This document shows, one piece after another, positions 8,611 to 17,260 of a DNA stretch of 64,000 bases. How positions within the stretch are numbered: the stretch's first letter is position 1; the number at the start of each line of letters is the position of its first letter. Origin of the DNA: JAYQKL01 sp038142705 (GTDB taxonomy: Bacteria; Pseudomonadota; Alphaproteobacteria; RS24); assembly GCA_965217015.1 (NCBI GenBank), contig OZ244224.1:682001-746000 (forward strand). The letters run 5' to 3'. The translations under genes were made by a program, and so were the position numbers. The notes under the pieces are model-generated. The model was given only the letters and a program-made list of their open reading frames with translations. It was not told the DNA's origin and did not search any database.

Positions 8611-9158
8611 GCCTTACCGCTCCATTGAAACCCCTTGAACAAATCCCGCGACAAGACTTGCTGGCTTTCTAAATCTGCCAAATGCGTTGTGAGGGCTTGT
8701 ACATATTCCGCCATATCAGCCTTCAGTGTTTCAGGCGCGTCTGGATAAAAATTACGCGCTAAAGTCTCGTGCAAAGCCTTTGCGTTTTCATCTTCAATTG
8801 CTTGGTCATAGGCATGCACGCGCCCATAAAACGCCTCCGCCATTTTTTTAACCTTTTTGCCAACGCCCAAATCGCCAACGCCCATTTCACGCATAGCCTG
8901 ATCCATATCGCGGAAAAATAAATCAAAAATCGCCTGCCCCGCTTCCTCGCGCCCCAAACCATCTTGCTTCAAACGGCGCAGCACCAAATACACATGCACC
9001 ACCATCATATCAAAACGGCCATCAAAACTATCAGGCGCCATGCCTTGCCCGTAAAGCTGTGGCTGGCGTGCTTGGCTCACAATCGCGGTATATACGGGTA
9101 AAAATGCTTCATTGGCACTTTTTTTACCAAAACCTAACCATGTTAAAAGAGACTTCAT
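8607..9158 (-). CDS. Ubiquinol-cytochrome c chaperone (CBP3/UQCC1-like)
   Basis: A 183-residue protein of the ubiquinol-cytochrome c chaperone family, which assists cytochrome b / bc1 complex assembly. Family features are YTAIVSQARQPQLYGQGMAPDSFDGRFDMM near the N-terminus and the DLGVGKKVKKMAEAFYGR segment. I prefer the ATG start giving MKSLLTWLGFGKK; an upstream in-frame GTG at 9167 adds three residues. It overlaps DUF177 by 4 bp, suggesting co-translation. Confidence 0.82.
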   Translation of the reverse strand: MKSLLTWLGFGKKSANEAFLPVYTAIVSQARQPQLYGQGMAPDSFDGRFDMMVVHVYLVLRRLKQDGLGREEAGQAIFDLFFRDMDQAMREMGVGDLGVGKKVKKMAEAFYGRVHAYDQAIEDENAKALHETLARNFYPDAPETLKADMAEYVQALTTHLADLESQQVLSRDLFKGFQWSGKA

Positions 9159-9304
9159 TGCACTCACTTTTTCTAAAATCTATCAAATCTTGTATAGGCG
9201 GAATTTTCTGTTTTGCAACACTTGCATAAAGGGTAAAGAAACCTGTATCAATATAAATCAAATCGGTTATTTTATATTTATATAACAGTCAGAAACGAAA
9301 CCTC

Positions 9305-9778
9305 ATGAATAAATTTAAACCAAAAAAGAAATCCGGCCATTTAATTGCAACAGTTTGTGCTGCATCACTTTTGGCCTGCGCGCCGGTTATTCATAATCGC
9401 GGCTATATCTTTCAGCAAGAAAGCTTAGATAAGCTTGTTGCTGGCAACACAACCAAAGATGAGGTTCGCTCAATCATGGGTTCACCATCATCAATCGCCA
9501 CGATTGACGCTTCTGTTTTTTATTATATTTCCAGCCGCGAAGAAACATATCTTTACCGCGCGCCTGTAGAAATCAATCGTCGCATTGTCGCGATTTATTT
9601 TGATGAAAATAACATTGTCAAAAACACCGCCCAATATGGTTTAGAAGATGGCAATGTTGTGGATTATGTGAGCCGAGAAACAAAAACACGGGGCAAAGAA
9701 CTCACCTTGCTTGGTCAATTATTTGGTAATTTGGGCCGGTTCAATTCGGCATCAAGTGGTGCGCCGGGCGGCCAATAA
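9305..9778 (+). CDS. bamE: Outer membrane assembly lipoprotein BamE (SmpA/OmlA)
   Basis: BamE is the small lipoprotein of the BAM complex that inserts beta-barrel proteins in the outer membrane. The 157-residue precursor has a signal with lipobox LLAC (Cys24). The core is typical: HNRGYIFQQESLDKLVAGNTTKDEVRSIMGSPSS, then FYYIS and a Y-F-D-E-N strand. A C-terminal Gly/Ser tail follows. It is divergent from the CBP3-like gene and is followed by a strong terminator. Confidence 0.92.
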   Translation: MNKFKPKKKSGHLIATVCAASLLACAPVIHNRGYIFQQESLDKLVAGNTTKDEVRSIMGSPSSIATIDASVFYYISSREETYLYRAPVEINRRIVAIYFDENNIVKNTAQYGLEDGNVVDYVSRETKTRGKELTLLGQLFGNLGRFNSASSGAPGGQ

Positions 9779-9808
9779 AAACTTAAAAAAATTTACATTT
9801 AAGACACA

Positions 9809-9846
9809 AAAAAACCCCGAAGCGCGATGGCACTTCGGGGTTTTCT
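9809..9846. terminator. Bidirectional terminator between bamE and hppA
   Basis: An 8-bp perfect inverted repeat CCCCGAAG/CTTCGGGG (9815-9822 and 9833-9840) with a 10-base loop is flanked by A runs on the left and T runs on the right. It therefore has the form of an intrinsic terminator for both convergent genes. Confidence 0.92.
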
Positions 9847-9861
9847 TTTTTCTCTTACTGC

Positions 9862-11976
9862 TTAATGCGCCAAAATGGCCAAGAAAAGCAGTGCCACAAT
9901 ATTTGTGATTTTAATCATCGGGTTCACCGCTGGGCCAGCCGTATCTTTATACGGGTCACCAACTGTGTCACCAGTAACAGCAGCTTTATGAGCTTCAGAG
10001 CCCTTGCCGCCATGATTACCATCTTCAATATATTTCTTGGCATTGTCCCAAGCGCCGCCGCCTGCTGTCATAGACAGAGCAACAAACAGACCCGTTACAA
10101 TCACACCCAAAAGCATTGCGCCCAATGCTGAGAAAGCCGCAGAGCGATCTGCAACAACTTCAACCACATAATAAAGCGCAATCGGTGTCAACACCGGAAG
10201 CAATGATGGAACAATCATTTCCTTAATGGCTGCGCGTGTCAGCAGATCAACCGCAGCTTCATAATCAGGCTTTTCAGTGCCTTTCATAATGCCAGGCTTT
10301 TCTTTGAACTGACGGCGAACTTCTTCAACAATCGCACCACCTGCACGACCAACCGCCATCATGCCCATTGCACCAAACAAATATGGCAACAGACCGCCAA
10401 CAAACAGACCTGCCACCACATATGGGTTAGACAATGAGAAATCCAATTCAAGGCCATAGAAATATGTGCCTTCTGCTGCATTGCTAATGAAGAAGTTCAA
10501 ATCTTCAGTATATGCTGCAAACAGAACCAAAGCACCCAAGCCAGCAGAACCAATCGCATAACCTTTAGTCACGGCTTTGGTTGTGTTGCCAACAGCGTCG
10601 AGCGCGTCAGTTGTGTTACGCACTTCTTCTGGCAGCTCGGCCATTTCAGCAATACCACCAGCATTGTCTGTCACAGGGCCAAACGCATCAAGCGCAACAA
10701 CCATGCCTGCCAACGCCAACATTGTTGATACCGCAATCGCAATACCAAACAAGCCAGCAAGGTTAAAGGTTGCCAAAATACCCGCAACAATCACAATCGC
10801 TGGCAGAGCTGTCGCTTCCATTGAAACAGCAAGACCCTGAATAACATTCGTGCCGTGTCCGGTTTCAGAGGCAGCAGCCACTGACTTTACAGGGCGATAA
10901 TTCACGCCTGTATAATATTCCGTAATCCAGATAATCAGACCCGTAATCACCAAACCTAAGACACCGCAAATATATAAATCCATGCCGTTAAACACGATAT
11001 CTTTGCTTGCGATTTCATATGTTGTTTCAAAGCCGAGCAGAGCATCGGTTACAAAATATAATGCGCCCAAAGACAAAACAGCAGAAGCAATAAAGCCTTT
11101 ATAAAGCGCACCCATAATGGAATTATTTTTGCCAAGACGCACAAAGAATGTCCCGATGATTGATGTCACGATACATGTCGCGCCAATCGCCAGCGGGTAA
11201 AGCATCATGCTCATATTGCCATCAAAGAAGATAGCCGCAAGAACCATTGTCGCAACAATTGTCACGGCATAGGTTTCGAACAAGTCAGCCGCCATACCCG
11301 CGCAGTCACCAACATTGTCACCCACATTGTCAGCAATGGTTGCAGGGTTTCTTGGGTCATCTTCAGGAATACCAGCTTCAACCTTACCAACAAGGTCACC
11401 ACCAACATCAGCACCTTTGGTGAAGATACCACCACCAAGGCGTGCAAAGATTGAGATTAAAGAAGCACCAAAGCCTAGCGCGACCAGCGCGTCAATCACA
11501 TCTCTGTCATTTGCAGCAAGCCCCATTACGTCTGTTAAGACATAAAAATAAACAGCAACGGAAAGCAAAGCTAGGCCTGCCACCAACATGCCTGTCACCG
11601 CACCAGAGCGGAACGCGATGGACAAACCACCCGCAAGGCTCTCGCTTGCAGCTTGTGTCGTGCGCACATTGGCGCGAACAGAAACCAGCATACCGACATA
11701 ACCAGCCACGCCTGAAAGTGCCGCGCCAACAACAAAACCAGCGGACACTTTGACATTAAGCAAAAATGTAACGGCAATGGCGATAACCACACCCACAATC
11801 GCAATTGTACGATATTGACGATTCAAATAGGCACTCGCGCCAGACTGAATAGCTGCCGCAATTTCCTGCATTCTTTCATTACCAGTGCTTGCAGATAAAA
11901 TGCTTTGGATAGCCCACAGACCATATAAAATGGCCAGAACACCCGCACCAATAATAAGCATCATTTCTATGCTCAT
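9862..11976 (-). CDS. hppA: Membrane-bound H+-translocating pyrophosphatase (K+-independent type)
   Basis: HppA couples hydrolysis of pyrophosphate to proton export across the cytoplasmic membrane. The 704-residue protein has about 16 membrane helices and the substrate-binding blocks GGGIFTKGADVGGDLVGK (about 180-200) and DDPRNPATIADNVGDNVGDCAG (about 205-226). The residue after GNTT is Lys (GNTTKAVTKG, about 475). In this family Lys there marks potassium-independent proton pumps, whereas Ala marks potassium-dependent ones. An AGGA ribosome-binding site precedes the ATG. Confidence 0.96.
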   Translation of the reverse strand: MSIEMMLIIGAGVLAILYGLWAIQSILSASTGNERMQEIAAAIQSGASAYLNRQYRTIAIVGVVIAIAVTFLLNVKVSAGFVVGAALSGVAGYVGMLVSVRANVRTTQAASESLAGGLSIAFRSGAVTGMLVAGLALLSVAVYFYVLTDVMGLAANDRDVIDALVALGFGASLISIFARLGGGIFTKGADVGGDLVGKVEAGIPEDDPRNPATIADNVGDNVGDCAGMAADLFETYAVTIVATMVLAAIFFDGNMSMMLYPLAIGATCIVTSIIGTFFVRLGKNNSIMGALYKGFIASAVLSLGALYFVTDALLGFETTYEIASKDIVFNGMDLYICGVLGLVITGLIIWITEYYTGVNYRPVKSVAAASETGHGTNVIQGLAVSMEATALPAIVIVAGILATFNLAGLFGIAIAVSTMLALAGMVVALDAFGPVTDNAGGIAEMAELPEEVRNTTDALDAVGNTTKAVTKGYAIGSAGLGALVLFAAYTEDLNFFISNAAEGTYFYGLELDFSLSNPYVVAGLFVGGLLPYLFGAMGMMAVGRAGGAIVEEVRRQFKEKPGIMKGTEKPDYEAAVDLLTRAAIKEMIVPSLLPVLTPIALYYVVEVVADRSAAFSALGAMLLGVIVTGLFVALSMTAGGGAWDNAKKYIEDGNHGGKGSEAHKAAVTGDTVGDPYKDTAGPAVNPMIKITNIVALLFLAILAH

Positions 11977-12100
11977 TTGTGTATTCCTTTACGAATAATT
12001 ATAAATAGATGGATACAATCCCCCTTAATTCGCCGAAATTGCCAAAAATCGGAGGAAAACGCAACCATTGATGGGAAATATACACGCTTTTTAAATAAAA

Positions 12101-13036
12101 TCACCCGAAATGCGACCAAGCTTTGCCGGCAAGGGTTATCGGCTGGCCCGTTTTATCCAAAACAAGACCCGCTTCTGCCGGGCTTGGCGGGGTGATAATT
12201 TGGCCAATATGCGTAATCGGCACGCCTGCCTCTTGTCCAATTTGTGCAATCGCTGCTGCATGAGACGGTGCGGCTGTGAACACTAATTCATAATCATCAC
12301 CAGCGCAGAGCTGCGCATCGCGGTTTTGATTCGGGTCTGCCAGCGGCACTCGGTCGAGATCAATTTCTGCCGCCTGTTGCGAGGCATGGCAAATATGCCC
12401 TAAATCCGCGACAAAACCATCAGATATATCCGCCGCGGCATGAAGATATGGCGCCAGTGCACCCCCAAGCGCAAGACGCGGCTTAGGGTTTAGATAGTGC
12501 GCAGCATGCGCGGTTTGCAGACCAGCTTTGGCATCAGCCAAACCCAGCCCGCCAGCACCAATACACCCCGTGACATAAATATCATCTCCCACACAAGCAC
12601 GACTTCTTGGCACCATCGCGCCATGCTCAACCAAGCCAATCAGCGTTAATGAATAAACACTTTGCTGGCCCGTGCGCACACTATCCCCGCCAAAAAGCGA
12701 AAAATCATACATCGTTAATTGCTCGCGCAAAGCATTGGTGAAGTCGATTAAATCTGGCTCCTCAAGTTGGGCAGGCGAGAAATTCAAAAAACAGCCATAG
12801 GGCTTGGCCCCTTTCGCGGCTAAATCAGACAGATTCACCGCGCAGAGTTTGCGCGCAATGTCACCCGCTGATGTCTTGGGCAAATAATGCACGCCCTCAA
12901 CAATTGTATCAGTGGTTATCACAAGGTCTTTGCCTTTGGGCGGTTTCAGACAAGCGGCATCGTCTAAAAGCTGTAAACCAACAGCGTCATCGCAAAGCGG
13001 TCTAAAATATTTTGCGATATAGTCAAACTCTGTCAT
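12101..13036 (-). CDS. thiL: Thiamine-monophosphate kinase
   Basis: ThiL phosphorylates thiamine monophosphate to thiamine pyrophosphate. The 311-residue protein has the PurM/AIR-synthase-like fold with the metal and ATP sites in LDDAACL (about 25) and VITTDTIVEGVHY (about 40-52), NLSDLAAKGAKP, FGGDSVRT and AAADISDGFVADLGH. It follows nusB by 11 bp in the rib-nusB-thiL run, a recurrent bacterial arrangement. Confidence 0.94.
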   Translation of the reverse strand: MTEFDYIAKYFRPLCDDAVGLQLLDDAACLKPPKGKDLVITTDTIVEGVHYLPKTSAGDIARKLCAVNLSDLAAKGAKPYGCFLNFSPAQLEEPDLIDFTNALREQLTMYDFSLFGGDSVRTGQQSVYSLTLIGLVEHGAMVPRSRACVGDDIYVTGCIGAGGLGLADAKAGLQTAHAAHYLNPKPRLALGGALAPYLHAAADISDGFVADLGHICHASQQAAEIDLDRVPLADPNQNRDAQLCAGDDYELVFTAAPSHAAAIAQIGQEAGVPITHIGQIITPPSPAEAGLVLDKTGQPITLAGKAWSHFG

Positions 13037-13047
13037 TCTAATCTCGA

Positions 13048-13515
13048 TTAAAGAAGCGGGTCGTCCGCCTTTTCTTTGCCAAGCCTATCCAGCAAAGCAT
13101 TGGCCATTTTAGCTTCCGCCCCTTCAAAAAAAGCATGTGCCATATCGGTATATTGCGAGGACACAACATTTAACGGCACATCATCACGGCATAAAATTTC
13201 ATACGCCCCTGCCCGCATTAGCGCGCGCAATGTGCTGTCGAGCCGCGATAATGTCCAGCCTTCCCGCAAGGCTTTATTCACCCGCACATCAAGCAGTCTT
13301 TGATGGGCAACAACACCGCGCATAATCTCTTCAAAAAACGCCGCATCAACTTCCGGCAATTCCATTCCCTCAAGCGGCAAGTCAAAGCGGTGGTTTTTAT
13401 ATTCTGTAATAATTTCCTCTATCGGCGTGCCAGCAATATCCATTTGATATAAAGCCTGCACCGCCCAAAGGCGCGCTGCCGAACGCTCATCATGCATGTT
13501 CACATTTTTTGACAT
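13048..13515 (-). CDS. nusB: Transcription antitermination factor NusB
   Basis: NusB binds boxA RNA with S10 and supports antitermination of rRNA transcription. The 155-residue all-helical protein shows SAARLWAVQALYQMDIAG near the N-terminus and the C-terminal signature LRAGAYEILCRDDVPLNVVSSQYTDMAHAFF-like block. The start codon overlaps the ribH stop by one base (TAATG), implying coupling. Confidence 0.95.
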   Translation of the reverse strand: MSKNVNMHDERSAARLWAVQALYQMDIAGTPIEEIITEYKNHRFDLPLEGMELPEVDAAFFEEIMRGVVAHQRLLDVRVNKALREGWTLSRLDSTLRALMRAGAYEILCRDDVPLNVVSSQYTDMAHAFFEGAEAKMANALLDRLGKEKADDPLL

Positions 13516-13949
13516 TAACCATTCCCGACCATTTGCTCACGCACCGCAATCAAGCGCAAACAAGCTTGCGCCGCACCGCCGCCTTTATTCTTTTCTGACT
13601 TGCGGCACCGCGCCCAAGCTTGGGCTTCGTTTTCAACAGTCTGGATACCATTGCCAATCGCTAACCCTTTTTGCACGCCCAAATCCATCAAGCCGCGCGC
13701 GCTTTCTGCACAGACTGTATCATAATGCGTGGTCTCACCGCGTATCACCGCGCCTAAGGCAATGTAGCCATCATAGGGCTGGTGCGCATGTGCGTAATGA
13801 ATCGCGGTTGGGATTTCCAACACACCCGGCACATCAACTCTGTCATAGCTCACACCGGCCTGCTCCAATGCCTCAACCGCGCCTTCAACAAGCGCCTCTG
13901 TTAGCTCTTTGTAAAAAGGGGCTTCTACAATCAAAACCTTTTTTGCCAT
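13515..13949 (-). CDS. ribH: 6,7-dimethyl-8-ribityllumazine synthase
   Basis: RibH condenses 5-amino-6-ribitylaminouracil with dihydroxybutanone phosphate in the penultimate step of riboflavin synthesis. The 144-residue protein shows VPGVLEIPTAIHYA, the ALGAVIRGETTHYDTVC motif with catalytic His at about residue 78, and a partially degenerate C-terminus. It lies between ribBX and nusB. Confidence 0.95.
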   Translation of the reverse strand: MAKKVLIVEAPFYKELTEALVEGAVEALEQAGVSYDRVDVPGVLEIPTAIHYAHAHQPYDGYIALGAVIRGETTHYDTVCAESARGLMDLGVQKGLAIGNGIQTVENEAQAWARCRKSEKNKGGGAAQACLRLIAVREQMVGNG

Positions 13950-13958
13950 TATCTTATC

Positions 13959-15062
13959 TCACTCATCACCAAAAATGGGACGCTGCCCACTGACCTCTAT
14001 ATCATATCCTTCAAGCGCCACAATGGTTCTTGGTGTGTCCGATAAAAGCTCAATTTTAGATAATCCCAAATCAGAAATAATTTGCGCCCCCACCCCATAT
14101 TCGCGCAATTGCATCGGATTGGCGCCTTGGTCTTTGGGCTGCATGTAATCGGTAAATGGCGTTGGTGAGGTATTTCTGATAAGCACAAGCACGCCGCGCT
14201 CTTCTTCGCCAATAAGCTGGAAAGATTTACTCAAAGTCTGCGCTTTAGGCACATTGCTTTTAAATAAATCGAGCAGAATATTTTCGGCATGCATTCTAAC
14301 CAAGACAGGTTCATCTCCCGAAATATCACCTTTGACAAAAGCAATATGTTCTTCATTCTCAACTTTGTTTTTATAAACAATACTTTTGAATGTGCCACCA
14401 TAAACCAAATCAATGTCGGCTTCATGGATACGCTCAACCAATGTATCGTTTTTACGGCGATAAGCAATCAGGTCGGCAATCGTGCCAAGTTTCAACCCAT
14501 GAAATTGCGCAAACTTAACCAAATCAGGCAAGCGCGCCATGGTGCCGTCATCATTCATAATTTCGCAAATCACACCCGCAGGATAAAGCCCAGCAATGCG
14601 GGCAAGGTCAACGGCGGCTTCTGTATGGCCAGCCCGCACCAGTGTTCCGCCATCGCGCGCAACAAGCGGAAACACGTGACCTGGCGAAACAATATCTGTG
14701 ACATTTTTAGTGGGGTCAATTGCAACAGAAATAGTATGCGCACGGTCATGCGCTGAAATCCCTGTCGAGATGCCCTCACGCGCTTCAATAGAAATGGTAA
14801 ATGCCGTTTGATGACGCGACTGATTTTTTGTCGACATAAATTCAAGCTCTAAATCAGAGGCGCGCTCCTCATTCAGCGACAGACAAATTAACCCGCGCCC
14901 ATATTTTGCCATGAAGTTGACAGCTTCAGGCGTTGCCATTTGAGCGGGGATAATTAAATCACCCTCATTTTCTCGGTCCTCAGCGTCCACCAGCACAATC
15001 ATTTTGCCATTGCGCACATCTTCAATAATATCTTCGATGGGTGAAATATATTGCTTATACAT
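13959..15062 (-). CDS. ribB: DHBP synthase with degenerate GTP cyclohydrolase II-like domain (RibBX)
   Basis: The N-terminal ~205 residues are 3,4-dihydroxy-2-butanone-4-phosphate synthase, which makes the four-carbon precursor of riboflavin. Active-site blocks VDAEDRENEGDLI, GRGLICL, HTISVAIDP and GHTEAAVDLARIAG are present. The C-terminal ~160 residues have the RibA fold (for example QPKDQGANPMQLREYGVGAQIISDLG). They lack the three zinc-binding cysteines of GTP cyclohydrolase II: the expected C-x10-C-x-C region reads MHAENILLDLF. This matches the RibBX arrangement known from Proteobacteria, so a genuine ribA should exist elsewhere. Confidence 0.9.
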   Translation of the reverse strand: MYKQYISPIEDIIEDVRNGKMIVLVDAEDRENEGDLIIPAQMATPEAVNFMAKYGRGLICLSLNEERASDLELEFMSTKNQSRHQTAFTISIEAREGISTGISAHDRAHTISVAIDPTKNVTDIVSPGHVFPLVARDGGTLVRAGHTEAAVDLARIAGLYPAGVICEIMNDDGTMARLPDLVKFAQFHGLKLGTIADLIAYRRKNDTLVERIHEADIDLVYGGTFKSIVYKNKVENEEHIAFVKGDISGDEPVLVRMHAENILLDLFKSNVPKAQTLSKSFQLIGEEERGVLVLIRNTSPTPFTDYMQPKDQGANPMQLREYGVGAQIISDLGLSKIELLSDTPRTIVALEGYDIEVSGQRPIFGDE

Positions 15063-15075
15063 TTTTCGTTCTCCG

Positions 15076-15687
15076 CTATTTGGAGGTTTTCATGGCTTCA
15101 GCCAAACGCGCCACATAACGCGCTAAAACATCAATTTCAAGATTAACCTGGTCACCAATTTTTGAGGCACCCCAAGTGGTTACATTTTGCGTATGGGCAA
15201 TCATATTCACACCAAAACGATTTTCTGACACCTCATTAACTGTGAGCGAGGTACCATCGAGTGTGACAGAACCTTTTGACGCAATGAATGGCGCTAAATT
15301 TTGCGGGGCTTCAAAAGTAAATCTTTTACTATCCCCTTCCGGCACAATATCAACCACTTGCGCAATACCATCAACATGACCACTCACAATATGACCACCT
15401 AATTCATCACCCATACACAAGGCGCGCTCTAAATTCAGCTTGCTACCAATATCCCAATTCGCGGCGGTGGTCACATCAAGTGTTTCTTTCGAGGCCTCAA
15501 CCCCAAACCAGCCGCCCTCCTCATCAGTGCCTTTATCAACAACGGTCAAACAAACACCGGAATGAGCAATAGATGCACCAATATCAATACTGCCCACATC
15601 ATAGCGCGTTGCCACCCGAAAATAAGTATCGCCGCGCGTTTCCATTGCTTTAATGGTGCCTATGTCTGTAATTATGCCTGTGAACAT
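15076..15687 (-). CDS. ribE: Riboflavin synthase, alpha subunit
   Basis: Riboflavin synthase dismutates two lumazines into riboflavin. The 203-residue protein has the two tandem lumazine-binding repeats: MFTGIITDIGTIKAM with SIAHSGVCLTV in the first half, and GHIVSGHVDGIAQV with GSVTLDGTSLTVNEV in the second. It sits between ribD and ribBX. I see no FMN-riboswitch-like structure in the short gaps around it. Confidence 0.95.
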   Translation of the reverse strand: MFTGIITDIGTIKAMETRGDTYFRVATRYDVGSIDIGASIAHSGVCLTVVDKGTDEEGGWFGVEASKETLDVTTAANWDIGSKLNLERALCMGDELGGHIVSGHVDGIAQVVDIVPEGDSKRFTFEAPQNLAPFIASKGSVTLDGTSLTVNEVSENRFGVNMIAHTQNVTTWGASKIGDQVNLEIDVLARYVARLAEAMKTSK

Positions 15688-15719
15688 TTTATCTCACTCA
15701 AATCTTGCTTTGTTTTGCG

Positions 15720-16742
15720 TCACCCGCGCCGCATATAATGATGCATGATATCTGGCGCGCATGTTTCGCTTGTCCTATGCATAAAAATGGGCGAGTTAGC
15801 CAAATTTTCAATGCCCATATACTGCAAATCGCTTTGCGTCAGCCCATCATGGGTGTTTGGCAAAAGGGGCAAGTCAAAAGGCGCAACAAAATGCACAATT
15901 TCATCAACCATTCCAGCGTCTAAAAAAGCACGGGCCAGCTGCGGGCCGCCCTCTAGCATCAGCCGCGTTATCCCCTGATTGGCACATGCCGCTAATATCT
16001 CTTGCGGGGTTTTATGGGGCAATTGCACAAACCCCTCTTTGAGCGCAAGTTCAGCTTGGCGACTCACAACAAAGCGTTGCGGACTGGCGTTTTCCATCGC
16101 GGGCAACCGACATGTTAGCGATGGATTATCAGCTTCATAAGTGCCACGCCCAACCAAAATCGCATCATGCTCGGCGCGCATTAAATGCATACGCTGCTGC
16201 GCTTGCTGGCTCGTAATTTGCGGCGACTCACCAGCCTGTTTGCGCATCATGCCATTTTGACTGGTGGCTATTTTCAAGCTCACAAGCGGGCGGTTTTGCG
16301 TCACCTTCAAAATAAAACCCTGGTTTAAGCGCTCTGCCTCTGCCGCACAAACCCCAACCGAAACCTCAATGCCTGCCGCTTTCAACATATCAATCCCCGC
16401 GCCTGACACGCGTGGGTCTGGGTCAATCAACGCCACCACAACCCGCTTAACCCCAGCGTCAATCAGGGCCTGCGCGCAAGGACCGGTTTTGCCGACATGC
16501 GCACACGGCTCTAGCGTGACATAGGCAGTCGCATTTTGCAGATGGGTTGCGGCTGGTATTATTGCTAATGCGTGGGTTTCAGCATGCGGGCGGCCAGAGG
16601 GTTGTGTCCAGCCCTGCCCAAGCAACACACCGTCTTGCACAATCACGCAGCCAACAGCAGGGTTTGGGGCCACTCTTCCCAAGCCGCGGCGCGCCAACTT
16701 TAAGGCGCGTTGCATCCATAAAATATCAGACTGTGCGCTCAC
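15720..16742 (-). CDS. ribD: Bifunctional pyrimidine deaminase/reductase RibD
   Basis: RibD carries out deamination and then reduction of the pyrimidine intermediate of riboflavin synthesis. The N-terminal deaminase domain (about 1-145) has the zinc motifs HAETHAL and PCAHVGKTGPC. The C-terminal reductase domain (about 150-335) has the NADPH-binding segment and LEGGPQLARAFLDAG. The 340-residue protein is slightly short for the family. It starts with GTG, preceded by GGGGTGA at good spacing. Confidence 0.93.
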   Translation of the reverse strand: MSAQSDILWMQRALKLARRGLGRVAPNPAVGCVIVQDGVLLGQGWTQPSGRPHAETHALAIIPAATHLQNATAYVTLEPCAHVGKTGPCAQALIDAGVKRVVVALIDPDPRVSGAGIDMLKAAGIEVSVGVCAAEAERLNQGFILKVTQNRPLVSLKIATSQNGMMRKQAGESPQITSQQAQQRMHLMRAEHDAILVGRGTYEADNPSLTCRLPAMENASPQRFVVSRQAELALKEGFVQLPHKTPQEILAACANQGITRLMLEGGPQLARAFLDAGMVDEIVHFVAPFDLPLLPNTHDGLTQSDLQYMGIENLANSPIFMHRTSETCAPDIMHHYMRRG

Positions 16743-16780
16743 GCCGTCACCCCGTCATGTGAACGGGGAACACTCCCCGC

Positions 16781-17245
16781 TTAATCGAAATCCTGCGTTT
16801 CAGGCATTTCACCAAGGAAATTTTCAAAATCCTTGGCCTCCCGAAAGTCACGGTAAACTGATGCAAAACGCACATAACCAACCTGATCGAGTGCAAATAG
16901 TCCTTCCATGACCATTTCGCCGAGCATTTTGGCTGGTATTTCTGCTTCGCCCAGATTTTCCATACGCCGGACTATCCCACTTACCATACGCTCAACACGC
17001 TCTTGTTCAACGGGGCGTTTTCGCAGAGCAATTTGCACAGACCGCATAAGCTTATCGCGGTCAAAGGGAACTTTACGGCCAGAGTTTTTAACAATAATAA
17101 GTTCTCGAAGCTGAATGCGCTCAAAGGTCGTAAACCGCCCGCCGCAATCGCTGCAATGACGCCGACGACGGATAACCGTATTATCCTCAGTCGGGCGGCT
17201 ATCCTTCACTTGCGTGTCATTATTGCTGCAATAGGGGCAACGCAT
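16781..17245 (-). CDS. nrdR: Transcriptional repressor NrdR
   Basis: NrdR is the Zn-ribbon/ATP-cone repressor of ribonucleotide reductase genes. The N-terminal ribbon MRCPYCSNNDTQVKDSRP with a second pair CSDCGGRF provides the four zinc cysteines. The ATP-cone (about 45-135) starts VKNSGRKVPFDRDKL. I choose the ATG start (154 residues) with GAGG seven bases upstream; the GTG one codon earlier is less likely. The glyA-nrdR-ribD order is common in this class. Confidence 0.95.
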   Translation of the reverse strand: MRCPYCSNNDTQVKDSRPTEDNTVIRRRRHCSDCGGRFTTFERIQLRELIIVKNSGRKVPFDRDKLMRSVQIALRKRPVEQERVERMVSGIVRRMENLGEAEIPAKMLGEMVMEGLFALDQVGYVRFASVYRDFREAKDFENFLGEMPETQDFD

Positions 17246-17260
17246 CACAAAACCTCGTAT

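Noticed and set aside
15688..15719. FMN riboswitch in front of riboflavin genes
   Set aside because: Gaps between ribD, ribE and ribBX are too short, and the ribD-nrdR gap shows no RFN-type structure.
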